Below are positions 1 to 5,718 of a stretch of DNA of 9,073 nt, piece after piece. The DNA is from Bdellovibrio sp. ZAP7 (GTDB lineage Bacteria > Bacteroidota > Bacteroidia > Flavobacteriales > Flavobacteriaceae), in contig CALPKO020000034.1 of NCBI GenBank assembly GCA_943324165.2, positions 1 to 9,073 of the forward strand, in the 5' to 3' direction. Each line of letters starts with the position of its first letter. Position 1 is the stretch's first letter. The position numbers and the translations under genes are program-made. The notes beneath the pieces are model-generated. The model was not told the origin of the DNA and searched no databases. It was given only the letters and a program-made list of their open reading frames with translations.

Positions 1-132
1 CAAGCACTCAATTCTTACATTCTAAATAATAAGCAAACCATTTTAGATGTTTCCGCTTATCAAAAAGGAATTTACCTTCTGAAAATAGAGGGCAATAAAG
101 GTTCCAAAGTTTATACGGTTGTTAAGGAATAA
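1..132 (+). CDS. C-terminal end of a T9SS-secreted protein (type A sorting domain), 5' truncated
   Basis: The window opens inside a plus-strand reading frame that runs 43 codons to a TAA at 130-132. The translated tail contains LDVSAYQKGIYLLKI followed by KVYTVVKE, which matches the C-terminal type A sorting domain of type IX secretion (TIGR04183-like): a hydrophobic beta strand, the conserved KGIYLL turn, then a basic strand ending in Lys-Glu. Established knowledge: in Bacteroidota this domain directs export through the outer membrane by the T9SS, after which it is usually cleaved and the protein is anchored to the surface or released. The functional part of the protein lies outside the window, so the passenger activity (enzyme, adhesin or other) cannot be stated. 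The gene is convergent with the aromatic amino acid hydroxylase. Confidence 0.85.
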   Translation, partial: QALNSYILNNKQTILDVSAYQKGIYLLKIEGNKGSKVYTVVKE

Positions 133-390
133 CGAACGCTAAATCTAAAAAGTTGTCGAAATTTGTAAAGCATTCTTGAGATTGAGTGGAAACTGCATTA
201 TTTGCTAAGCATTTGGCGATATGCCAATTTACTGAAATGGAGTATTTTTGTTTCACGAGAACAGTTGATTTTGCTTATGGATTAATGCTTAATTTAAACT
301 ATGGTACTTTTTTTTGTAGAAATAATTGTACTTCATTCCTACAAAGATTTTTTAATCGTAAGCTTTACTTGATGCTTAGTAATGAAATTT
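133..390. other. Intergenic gap between convergent genes, no supported gene
   Basis: This 258-base AT-rich stretch lies between the stop of the secreted-protein gene and the stop of the hydroxylase. A GTG-started plus-strand frame begins at 186 but runs into the hydroxylase gene, has no recognisable domain and no plausible ribosome binding site, so it is not called. The minus strand is closed by frequent stops. The gap contains a weak hairpin at 213-227 (TTGGC/GCCAA) and a terminator-like hairpin at 312-353. Confidence 0.6.
312..353 (+). terminator. Possible Rho-independent terminator for the secreted-protein gene
   Basis: TTTGTAG at 313-319 is complementary to CTACAAA at 339-345, and the second arm is followed after two bases by six T residues at 348-353 on the plus strand. 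The stem is only 7 bp, AT-rich, with a 19-base loop, and it lies about 180 bases beyond the stop codon at 132. On the minus strand the hairpin is followed by A residues, so it would not serve the hydroxylase gene. This is a weak call. Confidence 0.3.
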
Positions 391-2148
391 CTAAACAGCT
401 TCTCGCTCAAAAATCAATTCCAATCCATTATTGATCAGGTTTTCAATTGCTGGACGGTTTTCTTTAAGTTTTTCTAAATAAATTAGTACTTCTTGCATCA
501 ATTCATTTTCTTTATTTTGAGACAATATTTCAGCAATTTCCAAAGGTAAAAGCCAATCATTGGGATGATTAAGTTTGATTTCATGAAAGATATTAGATAA
601 CGATAGATTGGTATCTGTTCCTTCTCTAAAATTTCTTACGCTGTGGTACAACGCTTCTAAGTCTGAACGACTATCCGTTATTTTAGATTTTATGGTTTTG
701 CTAGATGGAACGTGTGTAATCAAATCAAAACTATTTACATCGGCTGGCCCAGAAAAGGCGGAAACTACTTTTTTGCCAACTGCCATGTCATAGATTCCCC
801 ATTCTGGCTGAAACAAAATCGTTTCGCCATGGGTTACGGTGCAGTTTTTGAAACTGATAATGATGATTTCTCCCTGTAAATTGCGTGAGCCAGTAATAAT
901 TTCTCCTTCAACAATAATGTTTCCTTCAAATTCTAAAGTAACTTTTTCTGCTTCATATATTTTGTAGGCTTTCAAATCGCGTGGACTCATGTCCTCAATC
1001 GCAAGATTAATGCCTTTTAATTTTCCAATTGGACTCCCAAAACCACTGGCATGAGTAGCTGTTCCGTGACCAACCAATTCTTTTTCACGGTAAGAAAGTG
1101 CTGTTTTTCCTTGTGTTTGTATATAAATTGGTTTTCCTTCCGATTCGATAACGTTCGTAAAAACACCTGAAATTTGCAAACCAGTACTCATTTCAATTGT
1201 GCCCAAAGCATCTGATTGAATTAGTTTTTTTATGCCCGAAAGCCCACCAGTTCGTAGAGCCATTGTGTTGGCAAATTCCTCTAAAACTTCACTTAAATAG
1301 GCAAAATCTGGCGTAACGTAAAGTTGAGGTTGGGGTTTTGTGATGTCAAAACTCTTGGAGATTGCGTTGATGTTGTAGGGCAATTTTTCAACTTCATCCG
1401 TCATGCACCAAGCACTTTCGCCAATCGACGACAATAAACCTGCACCATAAATTTTCGGATTTTCTATTGTTCCAATCAAGCCATATTCTACAGTCCACCA
1501 ATGCAGGTTTCTGATTTGTGCCATTTCAGACATTTCTCCCATGTCGTTTTGCAAGTCTTCTACTGCTTTTTCGGCCATGTCAATTTCATGTTGAGGTGTC
1601 TCTTCTGCTTCTTTTAAAATAGAAAGCAGTCGAATGGCCTCGTACATTTCGTAATCTTTGTGTGATGATATTGCTTTGCATCCAATTTCTCCAAAACGTC
1701 GCAAATATTCTGCATATTCAGGATTGGCAATGATTGGTGCGTGACCGGCTCCTTCATGAATAATATCTGGAGCAGGAGTGTACTCAATATGTTCTAATTG
1801 ACGAATATCAGAGGCAATTACTAAAACATTATAAGCTTGAAATTCCATAAAAGCATTAGGTGGAATAAATCCATCTACTGCAACTGCGGCCCAACCGATT
1901 TCTTTTAAAATTCGGTTCATGCCATACATATTAGGAATTTTATCTATTTCTAATCCTGTTTTTTTGAGTCCTTCTAAATACGAATTATGGGCAACTTTCG
2001 ATAAATAACTCACGTTTTTACGCATTACATAACGCCAAACTGCCTGATTGATGGGAGTGTAATCGCTATAATCTTGAGGTTTGATGAATTGCAATAAATG
2101 TTTTGGCAAACGGTCAATCAACGGATTAGTTTCAAAAGGGATTTCCAT
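391..2148 (-). CDS. phhA: Long-form aromatic amino acid hydroxylase, probably phenylalanine 4-monooxygenase
   Basis: A 585-residue cytoplasmic enzyme of the biopterin-dependent aromatic amino acid hydroxylase family. The expected reaction is L-phenylalanine plus O2 plus tetrahydropterin to L-tyrosine. The N-terminal half (about 20-300) is catalytic: DIIHEGAGHAPII gives iron ligands His131 and His136, and TVEYGL gives Glu221; IYGAGLLSSIGE (233-244) is the conserved active-site stretch after the third ligand. It lacks the N-terminal ACT regulatory domain of animal enzymes. Two oddities appear: the His136-Glu221 spacing is 85 residues against 40 in human PAH (His290-Glu330), owing to an acidic helical insert around 160-212, and a C-terminal extension of about 280 residues follows the catalytic domain. 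The total length fits the roughly 580-residue bacterial form. The ATG at 2146-2148 is chosen because the family-like sequence starts just after it; there is no Shine-Dalgarno sequence. The gene is transcribed alone, downstream of the nuo terminator. Phe rather than Trp or Tyr as substrate is inferred from family. Confidence 0.9.
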   Translation of the reverse strand: MEIPFETNPLIDRLPKHLLQFIKPQDYSDYTPINQAVWRYVMRKNVSYLSKVAHNSYLEGLKKTGLEIDKIPNMYGMNRILKEIGWAAVAVDGFIPPNAFMEFQAYNVLVIASDIRQLEHIEYTPAPDIIHEGAGHAPIIANPEYAEYLRRFGEIGCKAISSHKDYEMYEAIRLLSILKEAEETPQHEIDMAEKAVEDLQNDMGEMSEMAQIRNLHWWTVEYGLIGTIENPKIYGAGLLSSIGESAWCMTDEVEKLPYNINAISKSFDITKPQPQLYVTPDFAYLSEVLEEFANTMALRTGGLSGIKKLIQSDALGTIEMSTGLQISGVFTNVIESEGKPIYIQTQGKTALSYREKELVGHGTATHASGFGSPIGKLKGINLAIEDMSPRDLKAYKIYEAEKVTLEFEGNIIVEGEIITGSRNLQGEIIIISFKNCTVTHGETILFQPEWGIYDMAVGKKVVSAFSGPADVNSFDLITHVPSSKTIKSKITDSRSDLEALYHSVRNFREGTDTNLSLSNIFHEIKLNHPNDWLLPLEIAEILSQNKENELMQEVLIYLEKLKENRPAIENLINNGLELIFEREAV

Positions 2149-2225
2149 AATAATGTGTGCTAATTTGAGGTAAATTTAGTAATTCTTAAGGAAAGTAGCC
2201 TAAAAAATTAGAATTATATAAATTG

Positions 2226-2269
2226 AAAAAAAGGAATATTTATTTCAATTTGAAATAAACATTCCTTTT
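2226..2269 (-). terminator. Rho-independent terminator at the end of the nuo operon
   Basis: A long interrupted palindrome: outer arms AAAAGGAAT (2229-2237) and ATTCCTTTT (2261-2269), one A/C mismatch (2238/2260), inner arms TTTATTTCA (2239-2247) and TGAAATAAA (2251-2259), with a 3-base loop. Read on the minus strand the hairpin runs into seven T residues (complement of 2226-2232), while on the plus strand the descending arm is followed by only a short T run and then A residues. It starts 72 bases after the nuoN stop and lies before the hydroxylase start at 2148, so it should end nuo transcription and insulate the hydroxylase gene. The stem is nearly all A-U pairs but has 18 of them. Confidence 0.8.
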
Positions 2270-2341
2270 AAATCTATGAGATGTATTTATCTGTTAAAAA
2301 TAATTGAGTGGTTAAACACCTATTTATAAAAACACTTTACG

Positions 2342-3709
2342 TTACAACAAATTCAAAATATAAGAAGGGAAAATTCCTAAAAGTATATTTAAAAGAATTG
2401 CGATAATAGCAACGGCATAAATTAAAAATGGTTTTCCTGTTCTGACTTCGTTTGGCTCTTTGGTATACATCGCTAAAATTAATTTGAAATAATAGCCAAC
2501 GCTAATGATTGAATTTACAACAGCAACAATCACTAATGCCAAATAACCTGCTTGTATTGTTTGATTGAACAAAACCAATTTGGCAAAAAATCCAGCAAAA
2601 ATTGGAATTCCAGCCATAGATAAAAGCGATGCGGTTAAAATTGCTGCCAACAAAGGATTTGTTTTTCCTAGTCCGTGAAAATTAGCAATGTCTTCGTTGT
2701 TTTGGTTTTTACAAACGTACAAAATTACACTAAATGCGGCTATTCCTGCCAAGGCGTATGCGGAAGTATAATAGAGCAAGCTGCCAGCTGCAACTGATAT
2801 ATTTAGCAAAGTCATTAACATAAATCCTGCATGCGATATTCCTGAAAAGGCTAACATTCGTTTCACATTAACTTGACGAAGTGCCATGATGTTACCAATT
2901 GTCATTGATAACATAGCAACAACAACTATAACTGTTTGCGATGTAGACGGCAGATTTCCTGTCATTGCAGACGCTAATTTAAAGAAAGTGGCCATTGCGG
3001 TGACTTTTGCCAAAGTACTCATTGTTGCCGTTGTGAGTGATGGAGAACCTTCGTAAACATCGGGTGCCCAAAAATGAAAAGGAACTGCTGCAATCTTGAA
3101 TAGTAAACCGATGCTCAACAATATTGCACCAATGTAAAACCATTCTTCCACATCAGCCGACATGGCTGCTTCTTGAATCGTGCGCATATCGAAAGATCCA
3201 ATTGCGCCATATATTAAACATATTCCAAATAATATAATTCCTGAAGCAAATGAGCCCATCAAAAAATATTTCATTCCAGCTTCGTTGCTTTTGAGATTCA
3301 TTCGATTTGATGCTGCTAAAATGTACAACGAAATAGACAATATTTCAATGCCTAGAAAAAACATAGCTAAATTTCCGAACGATACCATCGCTAAACATCC
3401 CGCCAAAAGAAATACTTTTATGGCAATAAAATCGGAAAGTTTTGATTGGTGATTTTCATAAAAATTGTGTGCTAAGGCCACTAAGAAAATAGTCAAAACA
3501 ATAAACAAACTCGAAAAAGCAGTTGAAAATTTATCTACAACAACCATGTTGTTATAATAACTTGCTTGCATTCCAAATTCTGAAATATTTAATCCTAAAA
3601 TAGCGATAAGTCCAACAATTGTTATAGGAACAATGGCTTTTCTTAAATTAAAAATTTCAAATAAAAGGCAAAAAACGCCAAGTGCTGTTGTAGCTATTAA
3701 TGTGTTCAT
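2342..3709 (-). CDS. nuoN: NADH-quinone oxidoreductase subunit N
   Basis: A 455-residue polytopic inner-membrane protein, one of the three antiporter-like subunits of complex I. It couples quinone reduction to proton translocation in the membrane arm. Key charged residues are present: Glu122 in GIEILSISLYIL, Lys147 (EAGMKYFLMG), Lys205 (LLFKIAAVPFHFWAPDVYEG), Lys235 (TLAKVTA), Lys283 (VKRMLAFSGISHAGF) and Lys377 (AGFFAKLVLF). The spacings Glu122-Lys147 (25) and Lys205-Lys235 (30) equal those of E. coli NuoN Glu133-Lys158 and Lys217-Lys247. A terminal Lys at 377 is the NuoN/NuoL state, in contrast to Glu in NuoM. The length is a little short of E. coli (485), mainly at the N terminus, which is usual variation. 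It is the last gene of the operon, but is separated from nuoM by 559 bases holding a four-helix-bundle gene. The ATG at 3707-3709 has no Shine-Dalgarno sequence. Confidence 0.97.
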   Translation of the reverse strand: MNTLIATTALGVFCLLFEIFNLRKAIVPITIVGLIAILGLNISEFGMQASYYNNMVVVDKFSTAFSSLFIVLTIFLVALAHNFYENHQSKLSDFIAIKVFLLAGCLAMVSFGNLAMFFLGIEILSISLYILAASNRMNLKSNEAGMKYFLMGSFASGIILFGICLIYGAIGSFDMRTIQEAAMSADVEEWFYIGAILLSIGLLFKIAAVPFHFWAPDVYEGSPSLTTATMSTLAKVTAMATFFKLASAMTGNLPSTSQTVIVVVAMLSMTIGNIMALRQVNVKRMLAFSGISHAGFMLMTLLNISVAAGSLLYYTSAYALAGIAAFSVILYVCKNQNNEDIANFHGLGKTNPLLAAILTASLLSMAGIPIFAGFFAKLVLFNQTIQAGYLALVIVAVVNSIISVGYYFKLILAMYTKEPNEVRTGKPFLIYAVAIIAILLNILLGIFPSYILNLL

Positions 3710-3722
3710 TATTTAATTCAGT

Positions 3723-3739
3723 ATTTTAGATTTGGGATT
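3723..3739. repeat. Inverted single copy of the 14-bp repeat, left flank of the four-helix-bundle cassette
   Basis: ATTTTAGATTTGGGATT on the plus strand reverse-complements to AATCCCAAATCTAAAAT, which matches 16 of 17 bases of the repeat core in the array on the other side of the four-helix-bundle gene (for example 4184-4200). The only difference is C for T at the sixth base. It lies in the 69-base gap between the four-helix-bundle stop and the nuoN start, so the small gene is bracketed by inverted repeats. Confidence 0.7.
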
Positions 3740-3778
3740 AAGAATAATTAAATACAATTATATCAAATCACAAAAGCT

Positions 3779-4147
3779 TTAGTTTTTAATATTGTTTTTT
3801 TCTTTTATTGTTTTTATTGCTGCTGAGAAAATCGCCACTAATTCATCAGCTTCTTTAATTATTTTGTTGAGCTCATTTGAATCACATTCAATTTCAAGAC
3901 CCTGAATAAATTCTAACCAAAATAAACTTTCATCTGCTTCTTCATCAACAATCTTCAATTTATTCAAAAAATCAGCAGTTGATTTTCCTCTACAAACAGC
4001 TCTGTAATTTGCGGCTACAGAGGAAGATGATTTAAAAAGTTGAAATGAAACAACGTCGACAGCTTTATTTTTTTCTAATTTCGATAAAAATTTAAAAACG
4101 TCTAATGCAAATTTCTTTGTGCGATTTTTTAATTGTTCTTTCGTCAT
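3779..4147 (-). CDS. Four helix bundle protein, 23S rRNA intervening-sequence (S23/IVP) family
   Basis: A 122-residue soluble, mostly helical protein of the four-helix-bundle family first known from ORFs in 23S rRNA intervening sequences (TIGR02436/PF05635-like). The family pattern is clear: helix 1 about 4-25, helix 2 about 30-53 with QLFKSSSSVAANYRAVCRG, helix 3 about 55-85 with STADFLNKLKIVDEEADESLFWLEFI, and a charged helix 4 about 91-117 ending in a Lys-rich tail. The length is typical. The biochemical role of free-standing members is not established; nucleic-acid binding is suspected from related DGR accessory (Avd) and IVS proteins. It has no enzymatic motif, signal peptide or membrane segment. 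It sits between nuoM and nuoN on the same strand and is not a complex I subunit. Upstream lies the 14-bp tandem array, downstream a single inverted copy. The ATG at 4145-4147 is the first in frame; there is no Shine-Dalgarno sequence. Confidence 0.93.
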   Translation of the reverse strand: MTKEQLKNRTKKFALDVFKFLSKLEKNKAVDVVSFQLFKSSSSVAANYRAVCRGKSTADFLNKLKIVDEEADESLFWLEFIQGLEIECDSNELNKIIKEADELVAIFSAAIKTIKEKNNIKN

Positions 4148-4160
4148 ATTACAATTTAGT

Positions 4161-4268
4161 AAAATCCTAAATCCTAAATCTAAAATCCTAAATCTAAAAT
4201 CCTAAATCTAAAATCCTAAATCTAAAATCCTAAATCTAAAATCCTAAATCTAAAATCCTAAATCCTAA
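4161..4268. repeat. 14-bp tandem repeat array upstream of the four-helix-bundle gene
   Basis: Six exact head-to-tail copies of TAAAATCCTAAATC occupy 4181-4264 (starts 4181, 4195, 4209, 4223, 4237, 4251), with degenerate partial units AAAATCCTAAATC plus CTAAATC at 4161-4180 and CTAA at 4265-4268. On the minus strand, the sense of transcription, the array reads as alternating AGGATTTT and AGATTT. It fills the space between the nuoM stop (4269-4271) and the leader of the four-helix-bundle gene, so it is transcribed but untranslated. Perfect copies point to recent expansion by slippage or to recent arrival. Confidence 0.97.
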
Positions 4269-5708
4269 TTATTTTACTTTAATTTTATTCAAAATCAACT
4301 CTAAACTCGGCGTAATTAAATCGTTTATTGGTTTTGGATAAAATCCGAAAAAGAATAATACACCAACAATAATTACTAGAGTTATAGTTTCACTAATCGT
4401 TACATCTTTAAAAACTTTACTATTTGTTTCTCCCAACATTACATTCTGAAACATTTTTAACATATAATAAGCTCCTAAAATGATTGTTGTACCGCCTAAA
4501 ATAGCAAACCAAACATTGATTTGAGACAAACTGTATAAAACGGTGAATTCTCCAACAAAGTTAAAAGTAGAAGGCAATGCTACAGAAGCTAATACCAAAA
4601 TTAGAAACAGTGAAGTGAATTTTGGGGATTGAATTCGAATGCCTCCCATTTCAGAAATGATTCTGGTTTCGTATCTTCGGTAAATGATTTCTGCAATAAA
4701 AAATAGGCCAACAACTACAAATCCGTGCGCTATCATTTGCAGAACAGCGCCTCTCAAACCATCTAAATTAAGCGTGTAAATACCAGCAGCAATTAAACCA
4801 ACATGCGCTAGCGAAGAGTAGGCCAATAATTTTTTCAAATCTTTTTGGCGAATTGCTACGATCGAACCATAAATTACTCCTGCAATTCCGAATCCGATTA
4901 ATATATAAATAAAGTATTTTGCCGCAAAAGGAGCGATTGGTAATTGCCAACGAATTACGCTATATAATCCCATTTTAAGCATGATTCCAGACAACAACAT
5001 CGTGCCAACAGTTGGCGCTTTTTGGTACACATTTGCTTGCCATGTGTGAAAAGGTATAATTGGAATTTTAATGGCGTAAGCCAAAAAGAAAGCAAAAAAT
5101 ATCCAAATTTGTTCGTTGTAAGATAAATCGACGTTGTATAAGCTTTCTAAGGATAAACTTCCAGCTTTCTGGTATAAATATACAAAAGCCACCAACATAA
5201 ATAATGAGCCTGCAAAAGTGTAAATAAAGAATTTTACTACTGCTTTTTTGCGTTCTTCAGCATCACCATTACCCCAAATTAAAGCTATGAAATATATAGG
5301 GATCAATGATAATTCCCAAAAAATATAGTATAAAAGTCCATCAGATGCTAAAAATGTGCCTACCATTGCAAACGACATAAAAAGAATCAAACTGTAGATT
5401 GACTTTGCATTTTTAAAATCATTTCCAAAGGAAGAATAGATAATCAAAGAAGTTAAAGAGGTGGTTAGCAAAACCATTGCTAATGATAAACCATCCACTT
5501 TTAATGCAAAATTAATATTGGGTTGAGTTATCCAAACGTTGAAAAAATCTAAATTTTCTCCGATACTAAAAAGGTTCAGGAAATAAAGTGAAAATCCAAA
5601 TGAACCGACAGAAAAAAGCAAAGCGACTTTTGAAGCTAATTTATCTCCAGAAAAATAAGTTGCTAATGAACCAACTAAAAGTAAAATTAATAAGTACGAT
5701 ATATCCAT
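4269..5708 (-). CDS. nuoM: NADH-quinone oxidoreductase subunit M
   Basis: A 479-residue polytopic membrane protein, the central antiporter-like proton-translocating subunit of complex I. The signature charged residues are all visible: Glu132 in IFWELSLIPIYF, Lys159 (AVVKFFIYTFAGS), Lys214 (AIKIPIIPFHTWQANVYQKAP), Lys245 (MLKMGLYSVIR), His302 (SSLAHVG), His328 (MIAHG) and Glu387 (FNFVGEF). Using Glu rather than Lys at the last position (Glu407 in E. coli) is diagnostic of NuoM. The Lys214-Lys245 (31) and Lys245-Glu387 (142) spacings equal those of E. coli Lys234-Lys265-Glu407. About 14 membrane helices are expected. It starts 10 bases after the nuoL stop, consistent with coupled expression. 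Its stop is immediately followed by the 14-bp repeat array instead of nuoN. The start ATG at 5706-5708 has the A/T-rich leader usual here. Confidence 0.98.
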   Translation of the reverse strand: MDISYLLILLLVGSLATYFSGDKLASKVALLFSVGSFGFSLYFLNLFSIGENLDFFNVWITQPNINFALKVDGLSLAMVLLTTSLTSLIIYSSFGNDFKNAKSIYSLILFMSFAMVGTFLASDGLLYYIFWELSLIPIYFIALIWGNGDAEERKKAVVKFFIYTFAGSLFMLVAFVYLYQKAGSLSLESLYNVDLSYNEQIWIFFAFFLAYAIKIPIIPFHTWQANVYQKAPTVGTMLLSGIMLKMGLYSVIRWQLPIAPFAAKYFIYILIGFGIAGVIYGSIVAIRQKDLKKLLAYSSLAHVGLIAAGIYTLNLDGLRGAVLQMIAHGFVVVGLFFIAEIIYRRYETRIISEMGGIRIQSPKFTSLFLILVLASVALPSTFNFVGEFTVLYSLSQINVWFAILGGTTIILGAYYMLKMFQNVMLGETNSKVFKDVTISETITLVIIVGVLFFFGFYPKPINDLITPSLELILNKIKVK

Positions 5709-5718
5709 TTTAAGAAAA

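Larger units (their letters stand above)
3723..4268 (-). other. Putative inserted cassette: inverted-repeat-flanked four-helix-bundle gene inside nuo operon
   Basis: The unit consists of a single inverted repeat copy (3723-3739), the four-helix-bundle gene (3779-4147) and the 14-bp tandem array (4161-4268), which ends exactly at the nuoM stop. The other junctions in this operon (I/J, J/K, K/L, L/M) are 1-10 bases, so a 559-base interruption between nuoM and nuoN is anomalous. Seen: the gene, both repeat blocks and their inverted orientation. Inferred: that they entered as one unit. No transposase, integrase or clear target-site duplication is visible, so it is not an ordinary insertion sequence. 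The cassette lies in the same orientation as nuo and would be read through by nuo transcription. Confidence 0.4.

Noticed and set aside
213..227. TTGGC-GATAT-GCCAA inverted repeat as an operator or terminator
   Set aside because: The arms are only 5 bp, with no T-tract and no promoter or gene start nearby; it is within chance expectation.
186..434. GTG-started 82-codon plus-strand frame across the gap and into the 3' end of the hydroxylase
   Set aside because: It has no ribosome binding site, an atypical residue mix and no recognisable family, and it overlaps a well-supported gene on the other strand.
2149..2225. Bacteroidota-type promoter (TTG / TAnnTTTG) for the hydroxylase
   Set aside because: Near matches such as TAATTTTT and TAAATTTA exist on the minus strand, but none has a convincing -33 element at the right spacing. 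A promoter must lie here functionally, but I cannot place it.
3180..3452. 90-codon plus-strand frame opposite nuoN
   Set aside because: It is an antisense shadow of nuoN with no family resemblance and no leader of its own.
3779..4147. Diversity-generating retroelement accessory gene (Avd)
   Set aside because: The fold family is related, but there is no reverse transcriptase, template repeat or variable repeat in the window, and the sequence fits the general four-helix-bundle/IVS group.
4161..4268. CRISPR array or telomere-like repeat
   Set aside because: The 14-bp units abut without unique spacers, so it is not CRISPR. The likeness of TTTAGGA to plant-type telomere repeats is coincidental in an internal bacterial operon.
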